Positions 23,831-37,099 of a stretch of 64,000 nt of DNA are shown here, piece by piece; position 1 is the first letter of the stretch; the number at the start of each line of letters is the position of its first letter. The DNA is from Pogostemon cablin. Its lineage: Eukaryota > Streptophyta > Magnoliopsida > Lamiales > Lamiaceae. A program made the translations under genes and the position numbers. The stretch is from NCBI GenBank assembly GCA_023678885.1, contig CM042983.1, forward strand, positions 27,758,279 through 27,822,278, in the 5' to 3' direction. The notes below the pieces were generated by a model, which saw nothing but the letters and a program-made list of their open reading frames with translations, was not told the origin of the DNA and ran no database searches.

Positions 23831-24447
23831 GAATTTTCTTTTTAATTTATAATTATATAGGAGTATATAATTTATTTGTATATATATAATCATAATCGGG
23901 ACGATCGACGGTTCCACCCCTCCCCACGTATTGATTGCTTTTCTTTTTAAATTGTTTGCCATTCAACTAATCTCGTGTCCGAGTGTAATTAAATAATCTA
24001 GAGCAACACTGTTATATTTCATAAAAAAGTTGATCATTTTTATGGAAGGTATTCTAACTTTTTTTTTATAGAATTAATTCTTCACTCTTTATCATGCAAT
24101 TTTACTAATTGCACACTAAATGCACTTTTCATTAAGAAAAAAAGTAAGAGTATTTCATGCATGTTTACTAATTGCACACCAAGTAATGATAAATCCTTAA
24201 ATTACTAATTTATGGCGATTTTTTTAATTAACTTGAGCAAATTTAATAATTTGAATTGGGTTTACCTATACACTCTAATTTATCGATTACTCTTTATTAT
24301 ATTAAATTTTATTATTTAAAGAGTTAGTTATGACTATTTTAAATGAAAAATATATGAATAAATCTCAAATTCTTGCATCCTAATTTACTAATTACACTTT
24401 AATATTAATATATGAAAAATTACTTTTTAAAGAGATAAACTATTACT

Positions 24448-24706
24448 TACTCCCTCCGTCCCGTTTCAATGTTTACGTTTGCTTTTTGCACATTGATTAA
24501 GGAGAATAGTATTTTAATAGATAGTGGATGGAAAGATATAATATTTAATGTAAAGTGGGTATGTGTATTAGTGTTGGATGTGGGTCCCATGGTGATGTAT
24601 TAATTGATTTAGGTGGGTCCCATATTTCCAAAAAAGGAAACGTAAAGATTGAAATGAGACGCCCAAAATAGAAATATGTAAACATTGAAATGGGACAAAG
24701 GGGGTA
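24448..24706. mobile_element. Stowaway MITE, second subfamily
   Basis: TA + CTCCCTCCGTCCCG. The interior shares GTGTTGGATGTGGGTCCCAT with 12656-12910. Confidence 0.85.
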
Positions 24707-24868
24707 TTAATTTTGAGATTATGATATATATTGTGATTTTTTATATTTTTATTAAGATGAGTAATATTTTTCAACTAGAAAAATAATATTTCATCTCCTT
24801 ATAAAGTGATTTTTCACTGAATTTAATATTGTGAGATACTTGAGTATCAAAATAATAATATATATATA

Positions 24869-25209
24869 AAAAGACACATTTTATTGTAAGATGATACATG
24901 TGTAAGACGAGTTGTGAAATAAATCGGTCATTTATTAAAGTATGAATATTATATAATTAAAATATGTTATTGAGTGATTAAAATATAATTAATTATATAT
25001 TAAAGTATGATTTTTTTAGAATGTTATAGTATTTCTTAAATATGAGTACGTAGTAAATCATGCATGCTATAACACTCATACATTAACGTATTATTCATTA
25101 TACTTTAATAAATCATACTCTAATTTTAATATAAATATAGATTATATAATAATAATTATATAATAAGTTTATATATCTAACAAATAAACTTGTCATAAAA
25201 GAGTGTCTT
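24869..25209. mobile_element. MITE-like AAAGTATG family copy
   Basis: Terminal inverted ends AAAGACACATTTTATTGTAAG and, from the right, AAAGACACTCTTTTATGACAAG; the interior has TTAAAGTATGA. Borders approximate. Confidence 0.55.
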
Positions 25210-26737
25210 TAAATAAAAAAAATATTATACATAGCGGACGTCAATCCACCGCAATTCATTGCCTTCGGAAATTTTAATGAACAAATAAATAATTTCCATC
25301 CTTTTTGTAATACAATAAATTCATGAATATTAATTTTCTTATACACTCACTTGCAATTCAATTGGATGGGTATTTTTCTTTGTATTTAGTGAATGAATTT
25401 TGAAGGTCTCATTCACCAAGTGAGTAATATCTTTATTTGATAAGGTTCAAAGATTCAATGATTGCCCATATGTGAAGCCCAAAATAGAGAGTGAAAGATT
25501 GAAGCCAACAAGGAAAGAGAATAGAAGAGGATTTGCAATTTGATAAGGTTTGGGTTGTAATGGAAGACAACATCAAGTGGGAAAAGAAAGACTTAATTTG
25601 TGACAAATAATTGAGACACTTTATGCAAATAATCATAGAGATGAATCCCCCTACATTTGGAGCTTCTATAATAAATGAATAAAATCAGATTTTATCATTC
25701 TAAGTTGTTGGCCAAAAGTCAAAAGATAATTAAAAATAATACATACATGAATAAAGTGGGTGGAAGAAGGCAAGTGGAAAAGGGAAAATATATAGACAAA
25801 GTGTAGTAATCCCATATGGGCTCCCTCCATTTAAATCAACATATGCATATATCTTCTCTCCAACAATGCTCTCATGTTGTATGTTGGTGTTATTGTTGCT
25901 TGCTCTTTTTCACTTCTATGCCATATGGGCTAGCAATTATTATAACAATAATGATGAATCATGTGGAATTATTATATATGTATATCCACCATATCAAGTA
26001 TTCATTGTTTTGGATTTCAAATTTTAGACATTTACATAGGGGAGGTTTGGTGGGAGTGTATGGGATTAAAGGAATGGGAATGATAGTATAGTATATGTTT
26101 GTTAATCTACTATCATTCCACATAGGAGATGCTTGGATAGGGGATGTTTGATGAGAGGTATGGGATTAGATTCAAAATGAAAGTAGAGTGGATGTTTATT
26201 ACTCTATTATCCTTCCATGAATAGTGATTAGATTCCTAATAAATTGAGAATCATTAATTCCTCACAATTTTTGAAGGTAGCAATTTGATTCCATTAAACT
26301 TTTATTTCATTTTCCTTTCTCATTCCTCTCCAAAAATCAAACACCTCCTTATTTTAGAAGGAGTTCTAAGGGAAAATAATATATACTACATATACTCCTT
26401 CAGTCTCTAGATTAAATTCACTTTTCTCGTTCCACATTATCTAAGAAAAAATTAATTTTTGATTAACTTTATTAACTTTTGAAGGTAATATTATATTTTT
26501 AGGTAATAAATAATATATAAAATATATTGTGTGTATTAAAAAATTATGGCAATTTTTGAAATTTAAGTGTACTTTTAGTTTGGATTGAGATGTTATTTAC
26601 TATTTTAAGAGGTGAGCTTAATTGTAGGACGAAGGAGAAAAATTTGAACTAAATTTTGAAATGGAGAGAAAATTTTTAACTTAATCTTTAAACAGATAGA
26701 GTAATTATAGAGTTGTTCTAAATTAAAAATAAATAAG

Positions 26738-26768
<31 letters not shown>

Positions 26769-27928
26769 TAATAACTTAAAGATATTTGGAATTTAAATTT
26801 AGTGGGTTAAAAAATTAGCTGTGAGTCGAAAACTCTCGTAGATTATGGGGATATTGTTGGCATCCATCACAAAACCAACATATACATATATCAGGAAATA
26901 TTAAGGTGTAATGTTGCTTGATCAATTTGTAAAAATATCTCTAAAGTTTCTTTTATAGGTAATTATGCTCTAATATTGCAATATTTTGTGACCCTCCTTT
27001 CTTTAACAATGCATGCATTTATTTTTTCGCGTAAATTAAAAAATGGAGTAAGATATTTAATGTGTAGGTGAGCTTTAGATGTTTATTTACCCTTTGCCTC
27101 AATCTTTTAATCCACAATCTTTTAATTTAAAGTTACGACATATTATGTAATTTTGTAGTAACTCTTTTTAGTTTTGTTATGTGATGTGGGACCGATATTT
27201 ACTACTTAGCTTGTAATGTGACGAAATAAAATAACAAAATTGATACGATTACGAGAAGATGGATGGAGTATAACTCAAAAAATGAAGGTTGTTATTAACT
27301 GTTTAAAAATCAATTCACCGTATTACTTTATATTTTTTTAAATATTTTATCCATTAAAAATCTTTAGTTAAATATAGTAACATTTTTGTTTCAGAACAGG
27401 ACTTAAATAAAAATAAATAATTGCAAAACTTTTAAATATATATAAAAGGTATACGTATAACTTTTTTTTTTAATTATTAATGATGATCTTTGGAATTTAA
27501 AAATAAAATAAAAAAATTAAACCATCTCTATTTTTTCATACAAGATTCAATATTTTTATATATATCAAATTGAAAGAATATATATTAGATTAATTTGTAA
27601 TATATAATTATAAGTTTATTCTTTTTAATGTATTTTAAATGATTTTTATTGAAAATAAAGAAAATCCTTTATAGAGTTAATCCAATCAATTTGTATTTAA
27701 TTAATGCATAATTAGATAAGAAAACATAAATGCGACAAGGATGCACACCTTTTTCAATTAAATTCTCAAATAAATTATGAACTACAATAATAAAATACTT
27801 AAATTATAAGGATAAAATATGTTATAAACCTAATTGAAATTAAAAAATATAGTATATATTATAATAAAATATAATATTTGATATATTGATGAAAAATAAC
27901 AATAATATAATAAATTATTTCGTGAACA
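25210..27928. other. Intergenic DNA with one possible MITE, no gene seen
   Basis: At about 26041-26340 a block has weakly inverted ends (GGGAGGTTTGGTGGGAGTG; right inverted AGGAGGTGTTTGATTTTTGG) and an internal near-duplication (TGGGATTA..., about 26060 and 26160). It resembles hAT or PIF-type MITEs, but no duplication was found. At about 26393-26640 is a worn Stowaway-like block. The rest is AT-rich with microsatellite-like (AAT)n at 26752-26773. Confidence 0.4.
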
Positions 27929-27937
27929 ATTACTTAT

Positions 27938-28204
27938 GACTAAAACTTGCTTACATTCGGGGTTACCATGTCCTCAAATTTCATATTTTTCTAAAGTTAT
28001 ATACTTTAATACTAAATTGTATATTTTTTAGTGTAAGAACGTATGCCTTTTATTTTAAAAAAAAAAATCAAACATTTATACTATTTATATTTCATTTGAT
28101 CTTTGCAATGAAAATATCATACTTTTATTAATTAAAGTATATATTCTTTAGAACAGTTGTACCTTTAGATATCATGTGCATCCGGGGGCAAAAGAGACCA
28201 ACTC
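27938..28204. mobile_element. Mutator-like MITE, CTTGTGTGC(A/G)CCCGGG family, old copy
   Basis: 9-bp duplication ATTACTTAT/ATTAATTAT (one mismatch; 27929-27937 and 28205-28213). The interior has AAAGTATATATTCTTTAGAAC shared in type with 56924-57197. Ends are diverged (AAAACTTGCTTAC...; ...GTGCATCCGGGGGC). Confidence 0.65.
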
Positions 28205-28270
28205 ATTAATTATACTATTTATGAATAAAAAGTAGTAATAATTTTTTTTAATAATTTCTTTTGAAAAAAT

Positions 28271-28357
28271 TACTCTTTCCGTCTCATTTAAATTTGCACC
28301 TCTCATTTGTAAAATACAAAAGAGATATGCAATTTGAAAGGAGATGGAGGAAATAGT
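28271..28357. mobile_element. Very short Stowaway-like element (87 bp)
   Basis: TA + CTCTTTCCGTCTC and GGAGATGGAGGAAATAG + TA. The middle is nearly palindromic (TTTGCA...TGCAAATT type). Confidence 0.55.
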
Positions 28358-28599
28358 ATTTAAATAACTTTTTTAATTGTAAAAATTTCAAAAATATCCA
28401 TTTATTTAACTAAATTAATAATACAAAAAACAAACAACTTTTATAACAAATCTAATCAATATATATTTTTTGGACTTTAATGCATCTATTATTCAATTAT
28501 AATACTCAATGTGTCCTATGGGTGACAGTGTCGGTAGAAATGTTGGTTCTGATGTCGGTACGGATGTTTATTTTGTTGTCGGTATGGATTTCGTGTCGG

Positions 28600-28790
28600 T
28601 TTCGATGTGGGTACGGATCCTGTGTCGGTTTCGATGTCGGTAAGGATTCCGTGTGGTTATCATATCGACAACTGACAGATGGCGCGTCTGGCGACTAGCA
28701 GGCGGCGGCGGCGACAACGACCGGTGACCGACGGCGGCGGCAACCAGTGGGGAGGAGGAGGTAAGAGGGATGGGGGTTCTATTTTAAATT
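28600..28790. other. GC-rich patch, no gene identified
   Basis: GGCGGCGGCGGCGACAACG and repeated GTGTCGGTTTCGATGT units stand out in AT-rich flanks. The ORF across it (28480-28698) is low-complexity and not recognised. It could be a relict of a gene or of a transposon. Confidence 0.35.
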
Positions 28791-29424
28791 AAGTGGGAAG
28801 TATTTTGGACATTTTAGGATGGCTATTGACACTTTTTAAATTTTATTTTAATAAAATGATAACTTCTCTAAATAAAAGTAATAATTAATTAAAAATATAA
28901 AATATTTTATTTTATCATAAAACAATTTCATTAAAGTGTTTCATGCCCCAAATATAATAAAAATTACAATTATGCTCCAAAAACTTAATTAATACCCACT
29001 ACACTTAAAATAATTAAGAAGAAAAAAATCAACTCTAACTCCTATAAAATAGGAATAAATACACGTAATAAGATATAAGAATTATTAGAACTAATAATTT
29101 TTTTGTGTAGAAAATTAGATTACGTAAACTATACAATCCACATACATCATATATGGAGTAAATGAATTGCAATGTACATGTGGCCAGTGGCTCCACTGCT
29201 ACAGTATTAAATCCTCAATCTTTCATACATATATAATATATACAAATACTTTTCTAGTACAAGGAAAAAATATATTTTCTCAATTTCATAATAAATTTCA
29301 TACCTTCTATTATTATTATAAATTTTATACCAAAAACAAAATAATATTCTAATTAATAATTTCAAAATATATTTAAATTTTAAATTTTAACATTCCTACC
29401 AAAAATCAAAACTCGTGTTAATTG

Positions 29425-30046
29425 TGTTGTTGCTCGTTTTTGTCATGAAGACTTAAACAAGATTCAACAAGAGGTTAGTAATGGAAGAGAGAATGAATAA
29501 GAGAATAATGCATTAGATTTGGCTATTGAACCTTGATATTTTTTTTTTACTTTTTGATAAAGTTCAATTACCTACCTTTTTCTTGGATTCTTTCTATTTA
29601 TACCTCTCTTTCCCAATGGATTGGGCCTAGATTCTTTTTCTTGCTTCTAGATTGTTCCCTCAAATCAATGATGGTCATGTGTACTATTCTAGAATCATCC
29701 ATAACAAATTTGATGCCTTTAAGGCTTTCTTGCTTCTTATTGGTTGATGAAGAATCTGAGAATAACGGATGTTTGGGACCATCACAATCCTCTCTTGACA
29801 GCATTTCCTTCCTGCTGTTCTTGTTTGCTTATCCCCAGAATATATGTGTTATATCCCGGGTTATCTCTTGATTCTTCCCGAGTATATCTGCTCGTTTATC
29901 CCCGGGTTAACTAGGGATCCTTCCTGGGTTTATATGACAGTTTTATGTCGGCGTAGCGAGGAGAACTTCTGGCCTCTTTTTTCTTGGGTCTGTGCTGTTG
30001 GGCTTACTCTTTGAATAGCTTGGGCCGTGCATTATCTCCCATAACA
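29425..30046 (-). mobile_element. Solo LTR (622 bp) with 5-bp target duplication
   Basis: Starts TGTTGTTGCTCG, ends TCCCATAACA; flanked by AATTG at 29420-29424 and 30047-30051. On the minus strand it reads TGTTATGGGAGATAATGCAC..., with a TATA box GGTATAAATAG (plus about 29593-29603). The end sequence resembles the solo LTR at 59935-62126. The ORFs inside it are not genes. Confidence 0.88.
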
Positions 30047-30192
30047 AATTGAGATGTTAATAATGTACAGTAATATTTTTATATTTTATTTATTTTCAAT
30101 AAATAATTATCTATTAATTTTTAATTAAAATGACATCTTGGAATATTACGTGACCTTCACCCTCCGGTCATCCTTCACCTTCTATTATTTAT

Positions 30193-30521
30193 GGTTAATT
30201 ATAGTGTGCATCCGGGTTCACTCTAAGATAGGGTGCACCCATATACAAATATATACAAAAACATACTTATGAGCGAAAATGTATATAATTTAATTGTTAG
30301 TTTTTTAATGAAAAATTAAGTGTAAAAAATATACAATTATTAAAAAATATGTATACACATTTGAATAAAAAGTTATACACATATGAATGCTAGTTTTTTT
30401 AATGAAAAACTTAATGTGAAAAATATATACAATTATTACGTATACAAAATAGAATAACATGTATACAAAATAGAATAAAAAGTTATTCACTCTTGCACCC
30501 GGGTGCACCCAATATACACTC
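30193..30521. mobile_element. Mutator-like MITE, GTGCACCCGGGTGCA family
   Basis: Perfect 9-bp duplication ATTATTTAT (30184-30192, 30522-30530). Ends GGTTAATTATAGTGTGCATC and, inverted, GAGTGTATATTGGGTGCACC. The interior is rich in GTATAC/TATACAA and AATGAAAAA. Same family as 52020-52358 and 59091-59445. Confidence 0.88.
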
Positions 30522-31002
30522 ATTATTTATTTATTTATTTTGACCTTCACCCTTCAAATTTATGTAAATAAAGCCTTGAATCAATATAATTGACTTATCT
30601 TTCCAAGCCTTAAAGAAATAAAAAATAAATAAATAAATAAAAAGTCATTTTCTTTAAAAAACTTGCAGATATGAAAAATTCTTGAATATATACGATTCAA
30701 TGATTACGAGTTAAGAAAAAGAAGAAAGAAATTGATGGGGGAGCAAACCATCATGTGAGAATAAGATTGAATTATTTGTAGAATAAAATGATATGTCCAT
30801 TTGTCAACTCTCCATTTCAATGATTGGCAGTTGTAGTCAAAACCCACCACCTCTGTATATAAATCTCTTCCATACCTCTTCATACGTATTTGTATACATA
30901 CATGTATAAATGTATTAATTATATATTTATGGCAAAACGCCATCTCGTGGTAAGATTTTCATTAGAGGAACAAGGTTGATGACAACTTAAAAAAAATAGG
31001 TC

Positions 31003-32097
31003 ATAAGTGATATCGTCTCACGAAATCATATCCTATTTATTAACATAAAATAAAAATAAAAAATAAATAAAATTTGAAGGAAAACAAGGGGTCTGTTTGG
31101 TTAATTAAGTAAAATTAACAATTTTAGCGCGGCAAGTAAGCGAACTTCACGCAAACAGGAAATCACGACATTTATTTCAATTCAATAATTAATTTTCACT
31201 TTTTTTAAAAAAAATTATTATCTATTATTATTGTTAATATTAATTATTCTATAATATAAATATTATTAGTATTATTTTTTTTAGATAATTTGATTATTCT
31301 ATTATTATCACTTTATTTTATTCAGGTATCACTTTATACTAAAAATGTCATTACTTTTTATTTATTAAACGAATAGTTCATAAATAATTTAACTAAATGG
31401 TTATCACTTTTTGTTTGTCATGTACTCCCTCCGTCCCAAAAAACCTTTCACACTTTCCTCATTTGTTTATCCCATAAAACATTTCACACCCCAAAAAAGG
31501 AAACATCACTTTATCTAACAACCTCAAAAGTTTCTTTAATTTCAAATTTGTCACTCCTTTTTCACACACATATCATTACTTTATACTTTTTTATTATTTA
31601 AAAATACCACAATACCCTCCAAAGTCAATAAAGTTGGTCAAAAAGTGCACATTTTCTTAAACAACGTGAAACAGTAAACGTGAAAAGTATTATGGGACCG
31701 AGGGAGTATCCCTTTTTTAAAAAAAATACTATCACTTTTTATTATTCCCGTAAATGATACTTCGTGAAATAATTCAATTATACGAATATCATTTTTCTTA
31801 GATTAAGAATCACTTTTATAAAAAAATATTATCACGTTTTATCCATTCTATTATACACTTTGATAATTAGTTATCACTTGTTATTAAAGGTGATATCACT
31901 TTTTGTTTAAAATGTTATCACTTTTCATTCATATTATAAATTGTTCACGTAATAGTTCATAGCATTGTTATCACTTTTCATCGATTGAGTATCACATTTT
32001 ATAAATTTATAATATTTAAATAAAAAAATAAATTAAATAAATAATAAATTTAAATTAATAAAAATTTTAATTATAAAAATATTATTTAAAAAATAAC

Positions 32098-32140
<43 letters not shown>

Positions 32141-32290
32141 CCTAATTAATTTACTTTTGTAACTAAATTTTCAATTTTCAAATTTGACTACAATCAAACT
32201 GGACCCTTAAAAATATAATTAATGGGTTAATGAGTGATCCGTCCCACATAAGGGGATCCGTGAGACGGTCTCACCCCACCCAAATCTTTT
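31003..32290. mobile_element. Large diverged member(s) of the GTCTTGCGTGAGAC/ATCACTTTT family
   Basis: Left edge near GATATCGTCTCACGAAATC, right edge GTGAGACGGTCTCACCCCAC. The space between is filled with ATCACTTTT motifs and interrupted by the Stowaway at 31423-31708. It also holds (TA)n at 32101-32134. Borders are approximate. Confidence 0.45.
31423..31708. mobile_element. Stowaway MITE, GC-light long variant
   Basis: TA + CTCCCTCCGTCCC and GGGACCGAGGGAG + TA. The interior differs from the other subfamilies (CATAAAACATTTCACACC). Confidence 0.85.
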
Positions 32291-32300
32291 TCAAAAAAAA

Positions 32301-32595
32301 TACTCCCTCCATCCCGGGTATTTTTACCCGTTTGTACAGGCACGGAGATTAAGACGTTTTATTTTTTTAATATATAATGTAAGAGAAAGTATGGATAAAT
32401 TAGTAATTTAAAAAGAAAAAGTGAATAAAATTATTGGGAATGATGAGTAAAGTGTAAAAAAATAATTAAAGTTGTTGGGATTGTAAAAAGTAGGTAATAA
32501 AATATTATGTATTTTTGCCAAAAATAGAATGGGTAAAAATACATGGGACACCCCAAAATGGAAAGTGAATAAAAATACGTGGGACGGAGGGAGTA
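32301..32595. mobile_element. Stowaway MITE, third subfamily
   Basis: TA + CTCCCTCCATCCCGGG and GTGGGACGGAGGGAG + TA. Carries GTATTTTTACCCGTTTG near the left end, shared inverted with the outer element at 51936-52801. Confidence 0.85.
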
Positions 32596-33092
32596 TTGAA
32601 TTAATGAAAATCGATAATATAATAAATTATTTTATGAATAATTCATATAAATAAAAAAAATGATAACATTTTGAAAAGTAATGATTTCTTTGATAAAAAA
32701 TTATAATTATTTAAGAAAAAGTAAAAATAATCTCACGAGAAATAGTGTCACGCAAGTATTGCTTTACACTATGATTTTTTTTTTCGATTTTCCTTGAATT
32801 TTGAAAACCAAATAGTACACTTTTATTTTGGATTTTTGGTATGATATGTTTAAATTTATGTAAAATTAATATGTACAAAATATGTATTGATATGTGTAAA
32901 AGTGCATGTATTAATTGATGTGAGAGAAGAGATATAGACAAATAGTGAGAATGAGTATTAATTTGGAGATAAAATGTATAAAATAGGGTTGATTTAGCAA
33001 TCAATAATAGAATTTGTAGGCACATATAGGAGTAATTTTAAAAAAACCAAAAATTGGATTTTAAAATCGAAAACGAACATGGCGTCATAGTT

Positions 33093-33232
33093 TATACTTC
33101 CTCTGTCTCACCATAAGGTTTACACAATATCATATTGGGCATCACACTTAAAAGTTGTCTCACCACCATTTTCACTTTTCACACCTTCTTTGCAAATTAC
33201 AAAAGAGATGTGATAGCTGTACGGGAGTACAA
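33093..33232. mobile_element. Stowaway-like fragment
   Basis: Begins TACTTCCTCTGTCTC and may end at ACGGGAGTA (about 33225-33231), or run on to about 33430, where GTGCAAAAAATATACGT resembles a Stowaway interior. Confidence 0.4.
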
Positions 33233-33891
33233 TTTTTAGTAAGTGTGGAACCTATACCTTAAAATTAACATTTTTAAAAATTTTACAATATTAGCATTAA
33301 TTCAAACAAAGTTGGGGTCAAAAAAGTTGAAATACAATTAAATTAATCAAACTCACTATACATTAAAATACTACTCTTTAAACTTCGTGCAAAAAATATA
33401 CGTAAACGTTGGGGCGGCAAGGTGGAAGGACTCCACATAGTGCACTGTTTTTGAACACTACATTTCGTTAAATGAGAGGTTTTCCAGGGGGATGGACCCT
33501 ACTATACTGACTTTCGGCTTCAATATTTATGCCACTAAATACGCCTTGAGAGAGTATAAAATATCCACATAATAAATCAGTACTGTTACATTTTATATTA
33601 TTTTTATTTATGTTAGTTTCATACAATATTTCACTATTTTCTATTTAGATTAGAGCTAGATGATAATGTGTCGAACTCGTACTCGAAACTGCATCAAACT
33701 TGTCAGGTATGTGAGCATATAGTAGTATTTTTAGTTTCAAATGACACACTCCATATTTTCTCTAATAGTATCAAATCCAAAAAACCTAAAAAAAAATGCA
33801 CATTTAATCATATTTTAGTAAAAAAAATGGACGATTCTTTCAAGTGCCCGTAAAATACCAAAATTAAGTTTACTTTATATTCATTTTATCT

Positions 33892-34046
33892 TTTTTTTTC
33901 CTTTTTTTCTTCTTTTTTTTTTTTTGAAAAAGGAATTTTTTATTATTTGGGTATGAGATTTACCCCAAATTTACAAAACATATACAGACAATTAGAGCTC
34001 GGGCTAACCAAAATTAATACAATAATAACAACCTATGTCAAATAAA
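33892..34046 (-). mobile_element. Short 5'-truncated retroposon (LINE-type 3' end) with 20-bp target duplication
   Basis: Flanked by ACTTTATATTCATTTTATCT at 33872-33891 and 34047-34066, a perfect 20-bp match. On the minus strand the insert ends in AATAAAAAATTCC and an A-rich tail (T-rich 33892-33925). Long duplications and a poly-A tail mark target-primed insertion. No tRNA-type boxes are seen, so a truncated LINE is more likely than a SINE. Confidence 0.85.
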
Positions 34047-34066
34047 ACTTTATATTCATTTTATCT

Positions 34067-36520
34067 AATAAAACTAAAAGCCCATTTACGGGAAACACTT
34101 GGCACATCTTATAAAACGTATTCTTTTAACTTTGAATTCTATGAAATTTACTGAAAATCAATAAAAAACTTTGATTATCCCACATATTGATCTATGATAT
34201 GCTGAAGAATATGTTGAGGTCTCCAAACTCCAATAAAGCTAGATTTTCTAGCAATGTCTAATAAATGGATTATATTGGGACTTTGGACAAATAAAGTATC
34301 ACTTGGTTATAGGAAATATTATAGGGTTCTATAGTTAGAAGTGTTTAAAAGAATTGATTGATGCAATACATACAACGAAAGATATTCTTTTTTAATGATT
34401 GTTATTGTAAAAATCTAAAGTTAAACGTGTTTGACTTTGAGCAATCTGATGATGGGTGACCTCCTATAATAAGTTTTTCAGAGAGCATGCGAGTGAGAAC
34501 AGAGTAGTTCCGAATTATTCATCAATTGGTAGTATAGAATTGTTGACCTATAATCAAGTAGTTCCATTTGCTCAAAAATAACAATTTGGAGCAGTAGAGA
34601 TGTAGGGATTGTGGATGGTGGCAAATTGCACTGCGCTTGAGCAATAGATAGGGTCATATAAATATTAAATTTATGGGATAAAATATTACACGAACCACTT
34701 GTATCATAAATTATGATACAACACTTTCTTGATTATAATATCCCCAACTCTTTTTTCTTCATTTCTATTTGTGTTTTATACTTCAAAAAAATAATATTAA
34801 TGCAACATAACTACTTTGATATTTACCCTCAATACCCGATTCTCATATTTACATAATTGTATGAAATAGAAAGATTAAATAATCTTAATGTCTGAAGTAT
34901 TAAAATTAAATTTCAATTTCAAAGTACAGACGTAAAAATAACTCTCAAGATACCAAATCGTAAAAAAAACTAACTAACTAACTAACACCCTTTCTAAGCT
35001 TGTTTAAAATTTACACACATTCAAACATAGTCCTATTATACAGAAAATTTCAAAATATAATTGTATTTTCAATTCATAAACAAAAGGAAACTATAGAATT
35101 ACACCAAAAAATGGGTCAATTCTCATTTTCAATTTTGTAATTAGTTTAGCACTTGATTCAGTGTTCTGTAGATCATGAGGACAGAAAAATGTTGGTTATG
35201 TTTGACCAATATTGAATTAACAATTATGTGAATGTGGATCATTATCTGATGAACAATTATGCAATCATGTTCCAACAAGTGTACATAACTAATTAAACCA
35301 CAACCAATGAATTTTAGACCTATTAATAATCACATGATTAACTTTTATTTCTAAATAAAAATTAATATATAGAGTGGATGTCTTGTGGTGAACTTATTTC
35401 TTAGACAACTTTTTTTAGCCATTGGTGAAAATGAGTTCCTTGGCAGGGGTGTTCATGGATGAGACTGTCTCACAATAAAACTATTTTATATATTTTTTAA
35501 TTAATTAGTTATTACTTTTAATTAAAGATATTATTATCTTAAAAAACATTGTCAATTTTATTTATATTATAATTTGTTTATGATATAATTCACTGTACTA
35601 TTATCATTTTTCACCAATTAAATATTTTATTTTTTAAATACTATCACTTTTTATCCTTGAAAATCACTCAATTAAGTATTTGCCCGTTATGAGTGAGCAC
35701 TAGAGTGCATGTCTTGTGCTGTGGGGTGAGTGTAGGTGCCAAGTGTGCAAAATTTTGCAAAGTGTGTATTTATAATGGTGTGTATAAAATTGAGTGTATT
35801 TTGAAAAATTTTGAATGCAGATATTGCAAAAATCATAGGTGGAACCGATTTTACGGTATAAATGGTATGATTCTTTAATACAATAAAAATGTTATTTTAT
35901 AATGTAAAATACTATTATTATTATTTTTATAAAAAATAATATTACTTTTATTATTGAACACTTTAAATTAGAATATTAATATTTGATAATTTAAAGAATA
36001 AAATACATCCAAGTGCTCATAACAAAATAAGCTAGGGATAAATTTATTATTTTATCACCCTAAATAATTGAAACAGAGAGGATAATAATAAATAATCTTG
36101 TTACAGTTGGTCATAACTCACATCAAACACCATATATCATGTTAGACAATCAATCATGTACAATAGTCATGATCTTTTCTCCACTTCTCATTCTTCTTTT
36201 TAGATAATGCGATATAGATCTACAGAGTAAAAGTTTGTCTTAGATAGTCCTACGGAATCTATTCTATAATGTGTATCATGAATTATTTTAATAAGAAATA
36301 GTTCACATAAAAAGTTTTAAGGTTAAATTAGTTGTGTATGACGGTCTGTTCAAGTTAATTTATTTTTAATCAACCTAACAAAAAGCTCATGAAATAATTC
36401 AATTAGAAGACATTATTTTTTATTAGTTAAGCTTCAGTTATAATTAAAAATATTAACATTGTCTCACACAAAACTCGCTAAATCAATAAAGTTATGATCA
36501 TTTTTATTTGTTTTATGATT
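34067..36520. other. Intergenic DNA, no gene seen
   Basis: AT-rich, with a worn GAGACTGTCTCAC/ATCACTTTT block at about 35440-35680. ORFs are short and low-complexity. Confidence 0.5.
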
Positions 36521-36530
36521 TGTGGACTAT

Positions 36531-37085
36531 TGAAGATTCAATTGGTTAATAGGTTAATTATTAAATTAATCATCAAATAAATGAGAGTAGTGAGTGCAAT
36601 TTGGCTCACCTAATAGAAAGGTTATAAATGAGGATTAATACAAAGTTAATATCTCACATTAAATGTAAGAGTAGAATCTTTAAAAGTCTGGTCAGATTTG
36701 GGCTCGAGTCCAATCAAGTTGTACACCCTGTGAAGCCTGAGCTCTCACTGCAATAATGGCTGATTACTGAGAAATCCACGCCCATCAGCAATTATAGCCG
36801 CAATCAAAATCCTTCTATCATTATAGTTGAGGGACCGGTGCCCTATAAATAGGATCATCCCATGTATTTATAAAACACAGTAATACATTATCATCTGCAC
36901 TTTGCATAGTTGCATTTGCACGTATCATTTTAGATTGATTCAATCCCAGTCGACCTGAAATTCATCGAAGCTCTTACACTTGTGGTGCTAATTGTGTAGG
37001 AGAGGAAGACGTTTTACATTAAGGAACATTACGTCAAAACCAGAGCACTACCAAGACATATTTATTTTGCGGGAAAAGATACAAC
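36531..37085 (+). mobile_element. LTR remnant, same family as the solo LTR at 9958-10864
   Basis: It follows the minus strand of 9958-10864 in order: GGTTAATTATTAAATTAATC, ATTTGGCTCACCTAATAG, GCTGATTACTGAGAAATCC, a TATA box in CCCTATAAATAGG (about 36840-36852), then CCAGAGCACTACCAAGACAT and GCGGGAAAAGATACAACC. The 3' end is unclear and no target duplication was confirmed. Confidence 0.75.
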
Positions 37086-37099
37086 CTTTACTCGCCTTT

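Noticed and set aside
29533..29871. 112-codon ORF
   Set aside because: Falls inside the 29425-30046 solo LTR and shows no family resemblance.
32711..33025. 104-codon minus-strand ORF
   Set aside because: Low-complexity Leu/Ile/His-rich translation of AT-rich DNA with no motif or splice context.
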